From: Smittium mucronatum
Lineage: Eukaryota > Kickxellomycota > Harpellomycetes > Harpellales > Legeriomycetaceae
Assembly (NCBI GenBank): GCA_001953115.1
Contig: LSSL01002332.1
Span: forward strand, 1-20,242
DNA length: 20,242 bases
Direction: 5' to 3'
The notes beneath the pieces are model-generated. The model saw only the letters and a program-made list of their open reading frames with translations, did not search any database and was not told where the DNA came from. Below are positions 10,660-20,242 of the stretch, in pieces. A program made the position numbers and the translations under genes. Numbering within the stretch: position 1 is the stretch's first letter; each line of letters starts with the position of its first letter.

Positions 10660-10968
10660 ATGAAAAATAGCTCAAAAAATTATGAAAATAATGATTTTAA
10701 ATCTAAAAAACTCGAATTAAACTCAGCAGAAATAAAAATAACATATTATTTCTCGATTTATGGAAAAATTAATTTAACTGGTTTAAAAACATTCAATAAT
10801 ATTCATTTATATTCTCTATTTATAAAATATGGACTAAAATTATCATTTCCTTGGCTTTTTTTTCTAATTCGTGCTTGGTTTCTTTTTTCTAATATTATTG
10901 CCGCTACAAAACTCAGTTTCAATAATATTATATGTTTTTTTTATTTTTTATTTTTCTTACCTTTCTAA
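10660..10968 (+). CDS. Doubtful 102-residue hypothetical protein
   Basis: The frame begins with ATG and is open for 102 codons. The first third is polar and Lys/Asn/Ser-rich; from about residue 55 it becomes strongly hydrophobic and aromatic, with one or two possible membrane segments (around 60-80 and 86-102). It resembles no family I know. In DNA this AT-rich a random frame meets a stop about every ten codons, so 102 open codons is unusual but not impossible over 20 kb, and T-rich tracts lengthen chance frames. Codon use is no different from the flanks. No promoter motif, neighbour or conserved motif supports it. I consider it more likely spurious than real. Confidence 0.2.
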   Translation: MKNSSKNYENNDFKSKKLELNSAEIKITYYFSIYGKINLTGLKTFNNIHLYSLFIKYGLKLSFPWLFFLIRAWFLFSNIIAATKLSFNNIICFFYFLFFLPF

Positions 10969-13639
10969 ATTCAATTCGTTTTTTTTAATTTAGATTCCAG
11001 TTTTACAAAAATTTAACTAAAAAATTTGATTCTAAATTCTTTTTTAACATCTCCCAATTTTTTTCATAATTGAATTGAAATTATAACGATTTTTATTTTT
11101 ATTGAAATAATGAACTCACCCTAATTTCTATAAAATTTACTCTCAAATGTTTTAATGAAAATTGGGAATATAATTAAATATATATACTTATGAGATTTCT
11201 GATTTCGGAAAAGAATGGGAAAATTATTTTATTTAATAGATCTTATATAATATAAAAATATTAAACTTTAAAAATAGTTTTAATTTATCTTTTTGGCAAG
11301 TTAAGCCCCCCTACAATTATCATAAATAAAATTTGCGTCGTATATAAAATTCATAATTTATATATAAATTGAATAAAAATTAACAAAGCAAAATAATATT
11401 ATACGCCTAATGATGTTAAGCAATTTTTTTTGAAAATTTCAGAATCTTTTAAAAAAATACATAATAGATTCTCGATAAAAAAATCACTGGATGTTTTCAA
11501 ATTATAAAAAAAAATTATAAAAGAAATAATATAACTCTAACCTAAATATGTGTTCATTTTAACAGAATTTATTTTAAATATGAAGCCAACTAGAAGTGGG
11601 CCGAAAATTTTCCGGATAAAATCATCCACATCAAGAATTAAATTTTGAAAACTAATTCATTTACAATAAAAATTACAGGATATTAAAAATATTTCTTAAT
11701 TAAAATTTTTTAGTTGAAAACAGCTTCCAGCAGTATTAATTTGTATGAATTTAAATTAAAATCTTATTTTCTCTGTATATACAACGATATATTTAGAACT
11801 AAATTTTTTGAATTATTTTATTTAAAATATTTTGAACGTCTATTTTTAAAAATTAAAGCGAAATATTCTCATAAAATCTAAAAGTGAAATACAAAAAGAA
11901 TTAAAATATTTTAATTTTAATTTCGATTATAAATTTTTATAGGGTTTTTTTGTCTTAATATTACGAATTAGTATAGGAGTCTTAATTATTATGTTTTTGA
12001 ATAATTTTTTTAGTCCGAATTTATAAATAATTCAAAATATGTATAAATACTCTAATTTTTTCAGAGGAAAATCAAATAAAGTTATACATATATAATCAAT
12101 ATCAAATCTTGTGTTGAATTTTGATTATTGTTTATATTTTTTTAAAAAAAGTTTAATTTCTATGTTATGTTTTATATTATGAAAATTTATAAATATAATA
12201 ACTTAAATCACAACTCGATTTGGTACTAAGAAGTTTATATACTTGATAATGAACTAATAACTATTTTTAAATGCTTAATTCGCGTGATAAAGTATAGCAT
12301 GTTTATTTTAAAGATTTTTTTTTTGATTTTATAAAATTATAAATATAAATGTATCCCTATTTTGAAATAAAAAAGTGTTATATACATCTAATTATGATAA
12401 ATATAATATAAATTTTGGAAAAATCGTTTTTTGTTAAACTTGAAATTTTTAGATCAGATGAAATTTTAATTTTTGTGTAATAATCTCCGGTAAAAATTCC
12501 AAATACAATATGCAAAAAAGGAAATTAATGGATAAGAATGAATATTAAAAAGGAATAAAATATTAACTTATATCTAATCGAACAAAAATTAATCTCTATA
12601 TTATAGTGTTAAAAGTATAGACTAATTTATTTTTGTAAAAAAAAAGTTTCAAAATATTAATTGGTACATAAAAAAAGGTATATTTCAGATTATTAATCTA
12701 GCAACACTAAAAATCCTATGCTTTCAAAAAATCTTATTACTATACAAAAAACCCTTCTTCGATCATAGAAATATTCTATTGTGAGTTTGACTTTTTTTTT
12801 AATTCCTATCTTTAAGATAATAGAAATAAAAATATATGTTATAAATGATTCACAATTACAGCCATCCTTGTATTTTTATATTCATAAAAAAAATATGATC
12901 CAAAATGTATTTTATAGTTAGAAATATATACATGCTATGTAGCTATGATTGTGATACATAATTTTGTATAATAAATTTTTAGAGAATTGATTTTCAAAGT
13001 AAACACGATCAAAATTTTCTTGTGCTAATATTTGAAATTTTTAATATTTAATTTCGAATATAAGTATATTACTATTAAATGGTAATAATATTAATAATAA
13101 TTAGAATTAAGGCCAAATTTTATTATTTTAATTATAACAAACCAATTATTTGGTATTATTTACAATTTCAAAATAATTTTTTCGTTTCATTCTTTTATTA
13201 TTTAAGAAAATAAATCTTTTTATTGGTTTATTTAATGAAAAAAACTATTTTATGTATAAAATATAACAAATTATAGGGTTTTGATATGTCATTATACAAA
13301 ATATTAATATTTAATCATTATTTTTTGTTTTTTAGTTGAAAAAAATGACAACCCATAAAAAACCATTTGTTTAATCTCATAATGAAATTTAATACTGACC
13401 AAAATAATATAGAAAGAAATATATATTATAAATATATAATTTAAAAATAAACATATCCAAGGATTCGAATATTAGATCTATATAAAAAAAAATATCTATT
13501 GATACAGATTCTGATTTTAGCAAAAAGAATTTTTTTGGAATTATTCAAATTAAAAGATGCTAAAGATGCGATATTAAAATAAAAATTCATTTTCTTATAA
13601 AGATATATATGAAGCAAATTTTGCTTTAATAGCCAAAGA
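10969..13639. other. AT-rich spacer without recognisable genes
   Basis: No coding signal appears on either strand. Minor points are a C6 run at 11306, a GAAAATTTTC palindrome near 11605 inside a slightly GC-richer patch, and many A or T homopolymers. A GGATTCGAAT near 13460 recalls a tRNA T-arm, but no tRNA folds around it. Confidence 0.5.
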
Positions 13640-13734
13640 AAAAATCTTATAAGAGTGAAATATCTTGTCGTGATTTAGGGGCTTAATATTGTACTCTTCG
13701 AAGTACACCAGACCAAAATTTCACACAGCGTTGT

Positions 13735-13778
13735 ACTATTCTTGGTTGGGAATAGTGAAGAAATCGCGCAGCGATTTC
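13735..13778. repeat. Two adjacent perfect hairpins within copy B
   Basis: ACTATTC (13735-13741) pairs with GAATAGT (13750-13756) around an 8-base TTGGTTGG loop. Three bases later GAAATCGC (13760-13767) pairs with GCGATTTC (13771-13778) around a GCA loop. Both stems are perfect. Just upstream GTACT...AGTAC (13691-13705) forms a third, smaller inversion. Confidence 0.75.
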
Positions 13779-13943
13779 GAAGACAGATATTCCAGAGGAA
13801 GACCATCTAGAAACAGGAGGAACCGATCATTTAGAACAGCTGAGACATAGACTAGTGCATAAGTCCAGCATTAGACAGTCAGACGGAGCTCAGCGTCTAA
13901 CAGCTATTTGTAGGAAAGCCATGTCGATCAATTCCACGTTTGG

Positions 13944-13990
13944 TTAGGAGCCTAATTTCATTAATCCTGTTAGAATTAGGCTCTGCCTAA
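13944..13990. repeat. Cluster of mutually exclusive hairpins within copy B
   Basis: TTAGG/CCTAA (13944-13955), AGCCTAATT/AATTAGGCT (13949-13957 with 13974-13982) and TTAGGC/GCCTAA (13976-13990, TCT loop) share bases and cannot all form at once. The same CCTAA/TTAGG core therefore occurs in alternating polarity four times in 47 bases, giving either two small hairpins or one long one. Confidence 0.7.
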
Positions 13991-14275
13991 GAACTTATTG
14001 GCTTCAATGAACGATTTTTCGTTGACAAAGAGCTTAATTCTTGACTGCACGTAACCTCAGTCATCCAGCCTACTTGAAGCAATGACAGGGATGGTATTTT
14101 GGCTGGTAGTTTGAAACATTTTCCCGTAGGTACGCAGCGGGTAGTCCGGCAGAGGAGCTTATTGTAGTTAGTATAATAGTCTTTTCTATACGACTTTTTC
14201 TTTTTTTCATATTTTTTGGTATAGTTTTTGATGAAGTTATCTTACAATAAAATTCATCGATATAAAAAAAAGCCA

Positions 14276-15681
14276 AATAAAAAGGCCTAACTTTTACATC
14301 TGGTGAAAGGATATAACATCAGCTAAATATTGATTTTACATAAAAAAAATATTTATACTATTCTTGATATCATTAGACATTATTTTCTTTTATTGAAAGA
14401 AATTAAATAAAATTTATAAAATTTTGGCAGGATTTTGTTTGATTTTATTTGATTTATAATAGTTTTTTTAAGCCCAATTTAAATATATTTATTAATAAAA
14501 TCTAACCATTGATAAATAGTGTATAAATAAATATTATACACATATGCTTTTAAAAAACACATTTTAATAGAACTGAAATGAAGATAATTTATTATTCTTT
14601 TACCAGATATTTGCGATATTTTTTAATCTTGGAGGAAAAAATTATCGTGAAAATACCAAATTATATAAAACGATATTAATTCATGAAAAATAAAAAATTG
14701 GGTTTTTAGACTTGAAATTTCTAAACATAGAATATTTCTGAAGGTGAATTTTTTTAATCATAACTCAATTTTAATGGATTTTTGAAAACAGTGTAGAATT
14801 TTTTGATCCATTAAATGCAATTAGAGATAATATTTATCGTTTGGATATAAAAAATAAAATAAAATTTTAAAAAATAGAACACATTTTAAAAAAAATCTTT
14901 CGGGATCTTATAAGTCGAAATTTACAAAATAAAAAATTCAAGTATATTTTCGGATTTTAGCTTTATACAATGATAACTTTTATATAATTTATGTAAAAAA
15001 ATCAAATAAAAAAAATGAAGAAAAATAATCATAAATTGAATAAAATATCGCCCTAAAATTTTTTTTGGTGGTTTTTACGAGATATTAAATATTATCAGTT
15101 CAAATAATACTATTCATAAATTTATTGAGAGTTTGATTTTTATATAGGCGAATTTATTTTTCAGGAATACAAATATATAAACTAAATATATTTTAATAAA
15201 AAATTGATATAATATTAATAAATATTCTAATATGTTACTATATTTATTATCATCTGCCGCAAAAAACAAATAAAATAAAAATATATTATCTTTGAAAATG
15301 TCATATGAAACCAATTCAATTAAATATGCATTATTTTTCCTAGTCACTTGGAATTTTTATAAAACTTAAAAAATCAATAAAAATGCTACCAATAATACAG
15401 CTAAGCCATTTTCTATTCTAAAAAATTACATAATTTTTCCACTTCAATAAAAAACTGACTATTTATATATATTTCAAAAATTATCGAATTATTATCGCTT
15501 AAGGAAATTATATTGATTAAATTTTAATAAATAATCACAGTTTTATTTGTTCTTGGGTCTATTTAATAAAATTTAAATCGTTTTTCATTAGCTAATTAGA
15601 ATTTTAAAGGGATCTTTTTTTAAGCCTATAAAATTTTTATTAATATTGTTGATTAGACAGCACTTAATAACATAAATTATA
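14276..15681. other. AT-rich spacer without recognisable genes
   Basis: No coding signal. TCTGGTGAAAGG at 14299-14310 could be read as a primer-binding-like TGG if the upstream repeat is an LTR that really ends near 14298, but no tRNA match is evident. A 77-codon minus-strand frame at 15114-15347 is hydrophobic, AT-driven and judged accidental. Confidence 0.45.
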
Positions 15682-15986
15682 TATATATTAATCGAGCTCG
15701 AAGAGCGAGAACTGATTAGTATTATAAGAGGAGAGGAAAGGAGATTTATCTAGTCCCATCCACCAAGTTCCCATTCAACCTTTGCGAAAAAATAATAAGG
15801 ATATAATAATGGCGCTTTACATTATTTATATTAGAAAAAAAATTACTTTTAATAAAATTTTAGAATTTTTTTCTTTTATTTGTAATTTCGGTTTATTTTA
15901 TCTAATAAAGATGGAAAAACTAAATATATATCCCATATTCATATAACATTAATTAATCCTTGCTTTTCGAGCCCGATTAATATATA
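15682..15986. mobile_element. MITE-like element with terminal inverted repeats
   Basis: The left end (15682-15718) begins TATATATTAATCGAGCTCGA. The right end (15954-15986), read on the minus strand, begins TATATATTAATCGGGCTCGA. The first 25 bases differ at only two positions; the match runs on through AGC and resumes at GATTA after a gap. The 305-bp interior codes for nothing; it holds a purine-rich patch (15728-15748) followed by a CCC-containing patch (15755-15785), both unusual for the window. Ends rich in TA hide any target duplication; TA-inserting superfamilies are possible. The exact outer boundary is uncertain by several bases for the same reason. Confidence 0.6.
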
Positions 15987-16208
15987 CAATAACATGCATT
16001 TTTTGAGGGTGCCACGAATATTTGCATACCACCATTTCGTCTACTTTTCTACCTATCATTTTACATGATTAAGTTTGCTTTGGCAAATGAATTTGTGTAT
16101 TTATTAAAGTTATTCATCATAAAATTTAAATATTAATTCTCTATTTATTGGTAAAAAAAACATAGGAAATGTCCAATATGTGAATTGTAGTGTGCAAATA
16201 GTTCTGAC

Positions 16209-16566
16209 ACCTTTTTTGAGTATCAGTTACACAACATTTAATCCAATTCTATTTCACCCAATTCTACTTTATTAAGTGCCATTTAACCAAATAGAATTTT
16301 TACCCAATTTTATAACTTCCAATTGAAGGAAAAAAAAACTGCGTTTGAGTTTATTACTGTGGAATTTTGATTAAGTATTGGTTTAGGAAAATAATATTAA
16401 CAACTTTGAAACCAAAATACCTAACATTGTTTTCTTATCAATTTTGGAGCAAATGGAATTGAGTGAAATGGAATCTGGATGAAATTTTAATTAGATAAAA
16501 GTCATTTGATGAAATGATAATTAGATGTAAAAATCGGGTGAGATGTTCTGATACCAAAAATAAGGT
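16209..16566. repeat. Small palindromic element with 15-bp units in both arms
   Basis: On the minus strand two 15-mers sit in tandem at 16235-16264 (GAATTGGATTAAATG and GAATTGGGTGAAATA). On the plus strand GAATTGAGTGAAATG (16456-16470) is followed by GAATCTGGATGAAAT. More diverged GATGAAAT-like units continue inward and outward. Outside the units CTGATAC plus an AAGGT block is inverted at 16209-16226 and 16548-16566. The arms therefore face each other around a centre near 16390. It has the look of a foldback element whose arms grew by minisatellite duplication. Confidence 0.45.
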
Positions 16567-16580
16567 AAGGAAATAAAAAT

Positions 16581-16702
16581 CTGGCAATTTCATGAAAAAT
16601 ACGATATTTATTTGGAGAATCTGACAATTATTTTGATATCCTGACAAATTGGGATAACCCCTTTTAATTATCTGACTAATTTAGCAATAATATGCCAATA
16701 AA
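16581..16702 (+). repeat. Left arm of a long inverted repeat
   Basis: This arm begins CTGGCAATTTCAT and ends CCAATAAAG. It is the reverse complement of 17969-18089, with about nine substitutions and four gap bases over ~122 positions. It is itself a degenerate tandem of ~20-bp units starting CTGGCAATT, CTGACAATT and CTGACAAATT. Read on the minus strand the frame containing SGYQNNCQILQI is open. Confidence 0.8.
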
Positions 16703-17968
16703 GCTCTTTTTCTTTATCCGTTGGTTTTGTTTATCTTTTTTATGTTAGTACTACGCCTCAGAAATATCGTTTATTAGATCTAAAAATTGTACTGAGGTCA
16801 TAAAACTATTAATATTCCAGCTAATCAACACTATTTTGATAGAGTAAAAATATTATAGTTAATACTTTTGTAGTTCCATTAAATTGTTGTAAGAATATGC
16901 ATAGTTTATTCTATAAAAAATCAGTGAAATAACTGTAACCATCAGGCCTCAGTATTAATAGAGCCTGGGGTGTATTAATTAAGAGCAGAAATTTTTTTTT
17001 TAAACCTTACCCCCCCCCCCCAAATTTATTTCAAGTAATGTACGAAATATAAGATATTTTTGAGTTACCAAAACCCTATAATAAGTCATCACTGCATTGA
17101 TAGTTACATGTATAAGAATCAAAAAAAAAATTCTGGAGTATAGTTCAATAATTCAAATTCTCATTTGTCGTTAAACCCAAAACGAATCGACTCGAAATTA
17201 TATGTGATCATAGATATTTCATAATTTAGATTATGAATTCAAGATACTTTAAATCAAACAAAAACTTATACTTGTATTAATGTTACTTTTAAAACACCAA
17301 AAAAAAAAATAACAAACTAAGAATTTTCGTAAATTTTATTTCTGATAAGGATGAAAAAACTCTAAAAAAATTAGTAAAAAAATAATTTTTACCGAATATA
17401 TGATAAAGCTTAGAATCGCAGTTTTGCTTCTTAACCTCTCTAAATATTTTAGCAGCCATAAAAATATATTTACTGTGTATAGAAACTGATCAGGAGTTAA
17501 CATTAAATCCTAGACCAGTAAATTGATATTATTTCTTCCCTTGATTTGATTCGGAGCACTCTTGTTTGATGCATTTTTTGAGGTCATCTGAACTAGTCAA
17601 CCAGAATGTTATAAACAATAAAACGAGTGACTAAATGTGACTAAACAAATAAAATTTTTTGTAATATAATAAATGTGTAATGCAATGATGATATGAAATC
17701 ACAATATTAATTGAAAAAGGGATACATAGACTTACAGAAATCTCACGAGAATAATAGCGAAATGGTTTGAAATGAAGAATATAAAAGGATTGAAGAACAT
17801 AAGGTTAAAATTAGTACGTCCACTCTCAATAAAATTGAATATCCATTAGAGCTTTTTTTTTTCTGAAGTCTTTTTTTGCTATAGTTTTAGTGAAAACTGA
17901 CATTATTTTTATTCCTGTGATATATCGGATATCTCATTGGCGGATTTAAAAACAGTGTCTAATTTCAC
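16703..17968. other. Interior between the long inverted repeat arms
   Basis: This 1.27-kb interior has no transposase that I can recognise. It contains a C12 tract, a GC-richer patch with CAGGCCTCAG (around 16945) and, near 17740-17850, a frame of about 39 open codons without a known motif. If the arms are terminal repeats, the interior is a deleted or non-autonomous body. Confidence 0.4.
17010..17021 (+). repeat. C12 homopolymer
   Basis: Twelve consecutive C bases lie in a window where C runs longer than three are rare, shortly after a run of ten T. Shorter C5-C6 runs are at 6882, 7106 and 11306. Confidence 0.95.
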
Positions 17969-18089
17969 TTTTATTGGAAGATTATTGCTAAAATAGTCAT
18001 AATTAAAATGGGGTATCCCAATTTTTCAGGATATCAAAATAATTGTCAGATTCTCCAAATAACTATCAGATTTTTTATGAAATTGCCAG
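17969..18089 (-). repeat. Right arm of the long inverted repeat
   Basis: This is the inverted partner of 16581-16702, at about 89% by hand alignment. Similarity stops sharply at its outer edge (after CCTGG at 18086-18090). It includes TCAGGATATCAAAATAATTG, which is identical in the other arm when inverted. The plus-strand reading frame corresponds to the minus-strand frame of the left arm. Confidence 0.8.
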
Positions 18090-18157
18090 GAAATTACTAT
18101 TTAACCCTTTCAGGGGCCAAATTTTTGCTTAAAAAAATACATTTTGGCAAAGATTAA
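18008..18157 (+). pseudogene. Short ORF over the right inverted-repeat arm, doubtful
   Basis: An ATG-started frame of 49 codons begins GYPNFSGYQNNCQILQI after the Met. The left arm encodes the same stretch on the minus strand, 27 of 33 residues identical, continuing through FFMKLP to LTL. I do not recognise the sequence. The agreement follows from DNA identity, but neither copy has acquired a stop in this frame, so the repeat may descend from a coding region. It could equally be a chance frame in a young repeat. Confidence 0.25.
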
Positions 18158-20181
18158 TAGCTTAAAATGATACGCAATTGGTTGGTTTTGTTCCTAATTG
18201 GTAATCTTTATGTATTTTTTTTCTGAGATTAGGGCTTTTTAAATCTCCTCAATCATGGAAAATCGATAAAAATAATAAATTCTTTACCGAAAGAAAAAAT
18301 AATTCAGCCCAAAAAAATGTTTCACTGATTTATATTTTTATGGAACCGCAAGAAAATATCAAAAGACGATTTAATAAGTGATTTCATTTTATTTTTTTTA
18401 AATCTCTCTTTTTGAGACTTTTTTGTACACTTATTCATAATTTTTGTGAGAATATAATTACTTTTGCGTGTTATTTCCTTTAGAGCTATAATAAAAAATA
18501 AATAAAACTTCAAAAAAAATTTATTTGGATTGTTTTAGAATTAAAATTTCTTTTAAAAGAATAAATATATAAATTATTGTGATATAAACAATTTGATCAC
18601 GGATCAAAAAACAGATCAAATACAAAAAATTCCATTTGTTATAACAAGATCAATGTATTTTATGTTTACTTTTTAGAATTCAACAACAAAATGCGGTTAT
18701 TGCTTTATTCTTCGAGAAAAAGCTATTTGAATTGATATTTGGGTATTATTTGAGGAAATATTTAATTTAATATGCTTAACATGCATTTATCATATTCATT
18801 CTTTTTTACATATATAGCTTAGTGAATAAGAATTGAGTATATATTATTAATGTGTGATATGGAGAAAATGGTTTCTATCTAAGAAGAATTTATCTGGATT
18901 TATTAGATACACGTATTTTAGTACATATCTGGTTACTCTGTGTTTAAAAAATATATTAATGATAAATTTTATATCAATCAAAAAATTGTATACCTCATTT
19001 TGTATAACGATCGATGTGAATTTTCTCAAAAGTACAAAACCTTATTCTGAATACCCAATGCTCATATCTATATACAATTAACATCTTTTTTTAAGCAAAA
19101 ACTCTTAATATCTTCATATTAAAAGCTTTTTAAAAAATATGTGTCTAATAAATATCTATTTATGTTCATGTATACTAGAAACTTATACTATTGAAAGTTT
19201 TTGGGACCTAAGACAAAGTATAAAGCATAAAATCAATTAAAAATTTGCTCATAAACCATAAAAATCGATTAAATAATTATATTTTATAATCTTTTACGAA
19301 AATAAATCAAAAGTTTTTGTATCATAATACAATTGGTCTGAATATTAAAATACTATACCAAATACAATCCTTAGAAAGGTTTAAAAAATATTTCTCAATT
19401 TCAAGTTTATTATATGTATTAATCGTAAATTATTTTCAGTTATAATCTTTCGCTTTCTTGATTATATCATATGGGATTAACTTTTTTTTTTTATTGAAGA
19501 ACTCCGTTTTTTTTGAAATCTGGTTATATAAGATATTCTTTGGAACCATCTTAATAAACTATTAATTATAATTTTATAATATAAATAAAAATATTATTAC
19601 TAATTTTAAAGTATGGCAGCATGAGAGATTACAAGAGTTTGGATCATAAAAAATATTAGATTCTTTGTGCACTGATATATTAAAGATTAAATAAATAGTC
19701 TTTTGGGTTCAAAAAATCGAAATATACTATAATCATAATCAAAAAAATATTATTATATGATGTTCCCCTAGTAAAATTATATCCAGTGTTGACTCTTTTG
19801 TCATTTTTAGTGCTATTAAAAGTGAAAAATGAAAAAAAAATCATTTATTAATACTAAAAGTATTATTAAATAGGTTTTATTGGAATTATTATTACTTCTG
19901 AGTTTAACACGCAATGTCGAAATTTCCATATAATTTATCTATTATTGCATAAAACTGAAGATAATTTTAAACTAAAACTAATTTTTTACAATCTTATTTA
20001 TCAAAAGAAAATGAATTTTTCCCTATTATATGTATTAGATATTAATAAGAACATTTATTTTTTAAAATTTAGAATTTAATAAAGGAGATCCTTTTTATTG
20101 ATCTTGATGAAAATGCAGATTTTGAAAATTATAAATAAATCACTACATAACTACATAGAAATTCCTAAGAGTTAATTACCT
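18158..20181. other. AT-rich spacer without recognisable genes
   Basis: No coding signal appears. Two overlapping opposite-strand frames of 60-75 codons at 18847-19081 use non-ATG or weak starts and look accidental. A 7-bp hairpin TTTGATC/GATCAAA is at 18592-18608, with a third GATCAAA at 18614. Just before 20182 there is a short open stretch reading IDLDENADFENYK and then a stop (ending at about 20140), which may belong to the following repeat. Confidence 0.45.
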
Positions 20182-20242
20182 TGCCGTGGTTTAGGAGTTT
20201 TTTAGTGAACTTTTCAAAGTACACAAACTAAAATTCCAATCA
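20182..20242 (+). repeat. Head of dispersed repeat, copy C
   Basis: It begins TGCCGTGGTTTAGGAG and matches copy B from 13666 over all 61 bases available, with one gap, at about three quarters identity; AAGTACAC is shared exactly. The window end cuts it. About 20 bases upstream also match copy B (TAAGAGT...TTG), so the family boundary may lie before the TG. Copies B and C are 6.5 kb apart in the same orientation. Confidence 0.65.

Larger units (their letters stand above)
13640..14275 (+). repeat. Dispersed retroelement-like repeat, the only full copy (copy B)
   Basis: This block is much richer in G and C than anything around it. Its tail (14222-14264) matches positions 1-43, and its head (from 13666, TGTCGTGATTTAGG) matches 20182-20242, all in the same orientation. 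The stretch from 13666 to 14264 has the length and TG-start of an LTR. It ends in AATAAA-like sequence and GATATA followed by A8. However, similarity with the third copy continues upstream of the TG (TAAGAGT and TA..CTTG are shared), and an A-rich tail follows. It could therefore instead be the structured 3' end of a retroposon. I found no convincing 4-6 bp target duplication (TATCT against AAAAA). The 68-codon minus-strand frame at 14070-14276 looks accidental. Confidence 0.65.

Noticed and set aside
13440..13530. TTCGAATCC on the minus strand resembling a tRNA T-loop
   Set aside because: No paired T-stem, anticodon arm or acceptor stem can be drawn around it.
14070..14276. 68-codon minus-strand frame inside the dispersed repeat
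   Set aside because: It crosses the A-rich tail of the repeat, has no recognised motif, and the frame is not visibly conserved as protein apart from the tail segment shared with copy A.
15114..15347. 77-codon minus-strand hydrophobic frame
   Set aside because: Its residues are almost all those of A/T-rich codons, with no motif or neighbour; expected by chance over 20 kb.
18322..18513. 63-codon Lys-rich minus-strand frame
   Set aside because: Low-complexity composition typical of A/T runs, with no supporting signal.
18847..19081. Two overlapping opposite-strand frames of 60 and 75 codons
   Set aside because: They overlap almost fully, one lacks an ATG start, and neither resembles a known protein.
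1..20242. CRISPR array or bacterial operon
   Set aside because: No regularly spaced direct repeats of suitable length, and composition and element types are eukaryotic.

Overview
This window reads as very AT-rich, gene-poor eukaryotic intergenic DNA: roughly four fifths A+T by eye, with long A/T runs, no intact protein gene longer than about 115 codons, and no recognisable rRNA or tRNA. It is best described as a graveyard of old transposable elements set in featureless AT-rich sequence. A Merlin-like and a pogo-like DNA transposon sitting in an extreme-AT background would suit a TE-rich microsporidian with an expanded genome. That is a guess from composition and element types; no host gene is present to test it.

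Layout. Positions 1-43 are the tail of a dispersed repeat. Positions 187-3359 hold one decayed pogo/Tigger-type DNA transposon with both terminal inverted repeats, flanking TA dinucleotides and a broken transposase. Its DNA-binding half, the first two catalytic aspartates and a C-terminal PCNA-box-like motif can still be read, but the third catalytic aspartate is replaced by tyrosine. Directly downstream, about 3360-3960, lies a more decayed IS1595/Merlin-type transposase. Positions 3961-8578 are mostly AT-rich DNA with one strong hairpin and a few simple repeats. Positions 8579-8873 form an imperfect palindrome resembling a MITE. Positions 8874-13640 hold no gene except one doubtful 102-codon ORF.

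Positions 13640-14275 are conspicuously GC-richer, full of hairpins, and match both ends of the window. This is the only complete copy of a retroelement-like repeat (an LTR, or the structured 3' end of a retroposon). Positions 15682-15986 are a 305-bp MITE-like element with 33-37 bp terminal inverted repeats. Positions 16209-18089 contain two layers of inverted repeats: a small palindrome whose arms carry 15-bp units, and a pair of ~121-bp arms about 89% alike, 1.27 kb apart. The remaining sequence is AT-rich spacer until the head of a third copy of the dispersed repeat at 20182-20242.

No genes cooperate here in a pathway, and I see no convincing new functional system. The most informative features are the complete pogo element with its preserved PCNA-box-like tail, the structured dispersed repeat, and the inverted-repeat families near 8.6, 15.8 and 16.2-18.1 kb, which may be undescribed non-autonomous elements.
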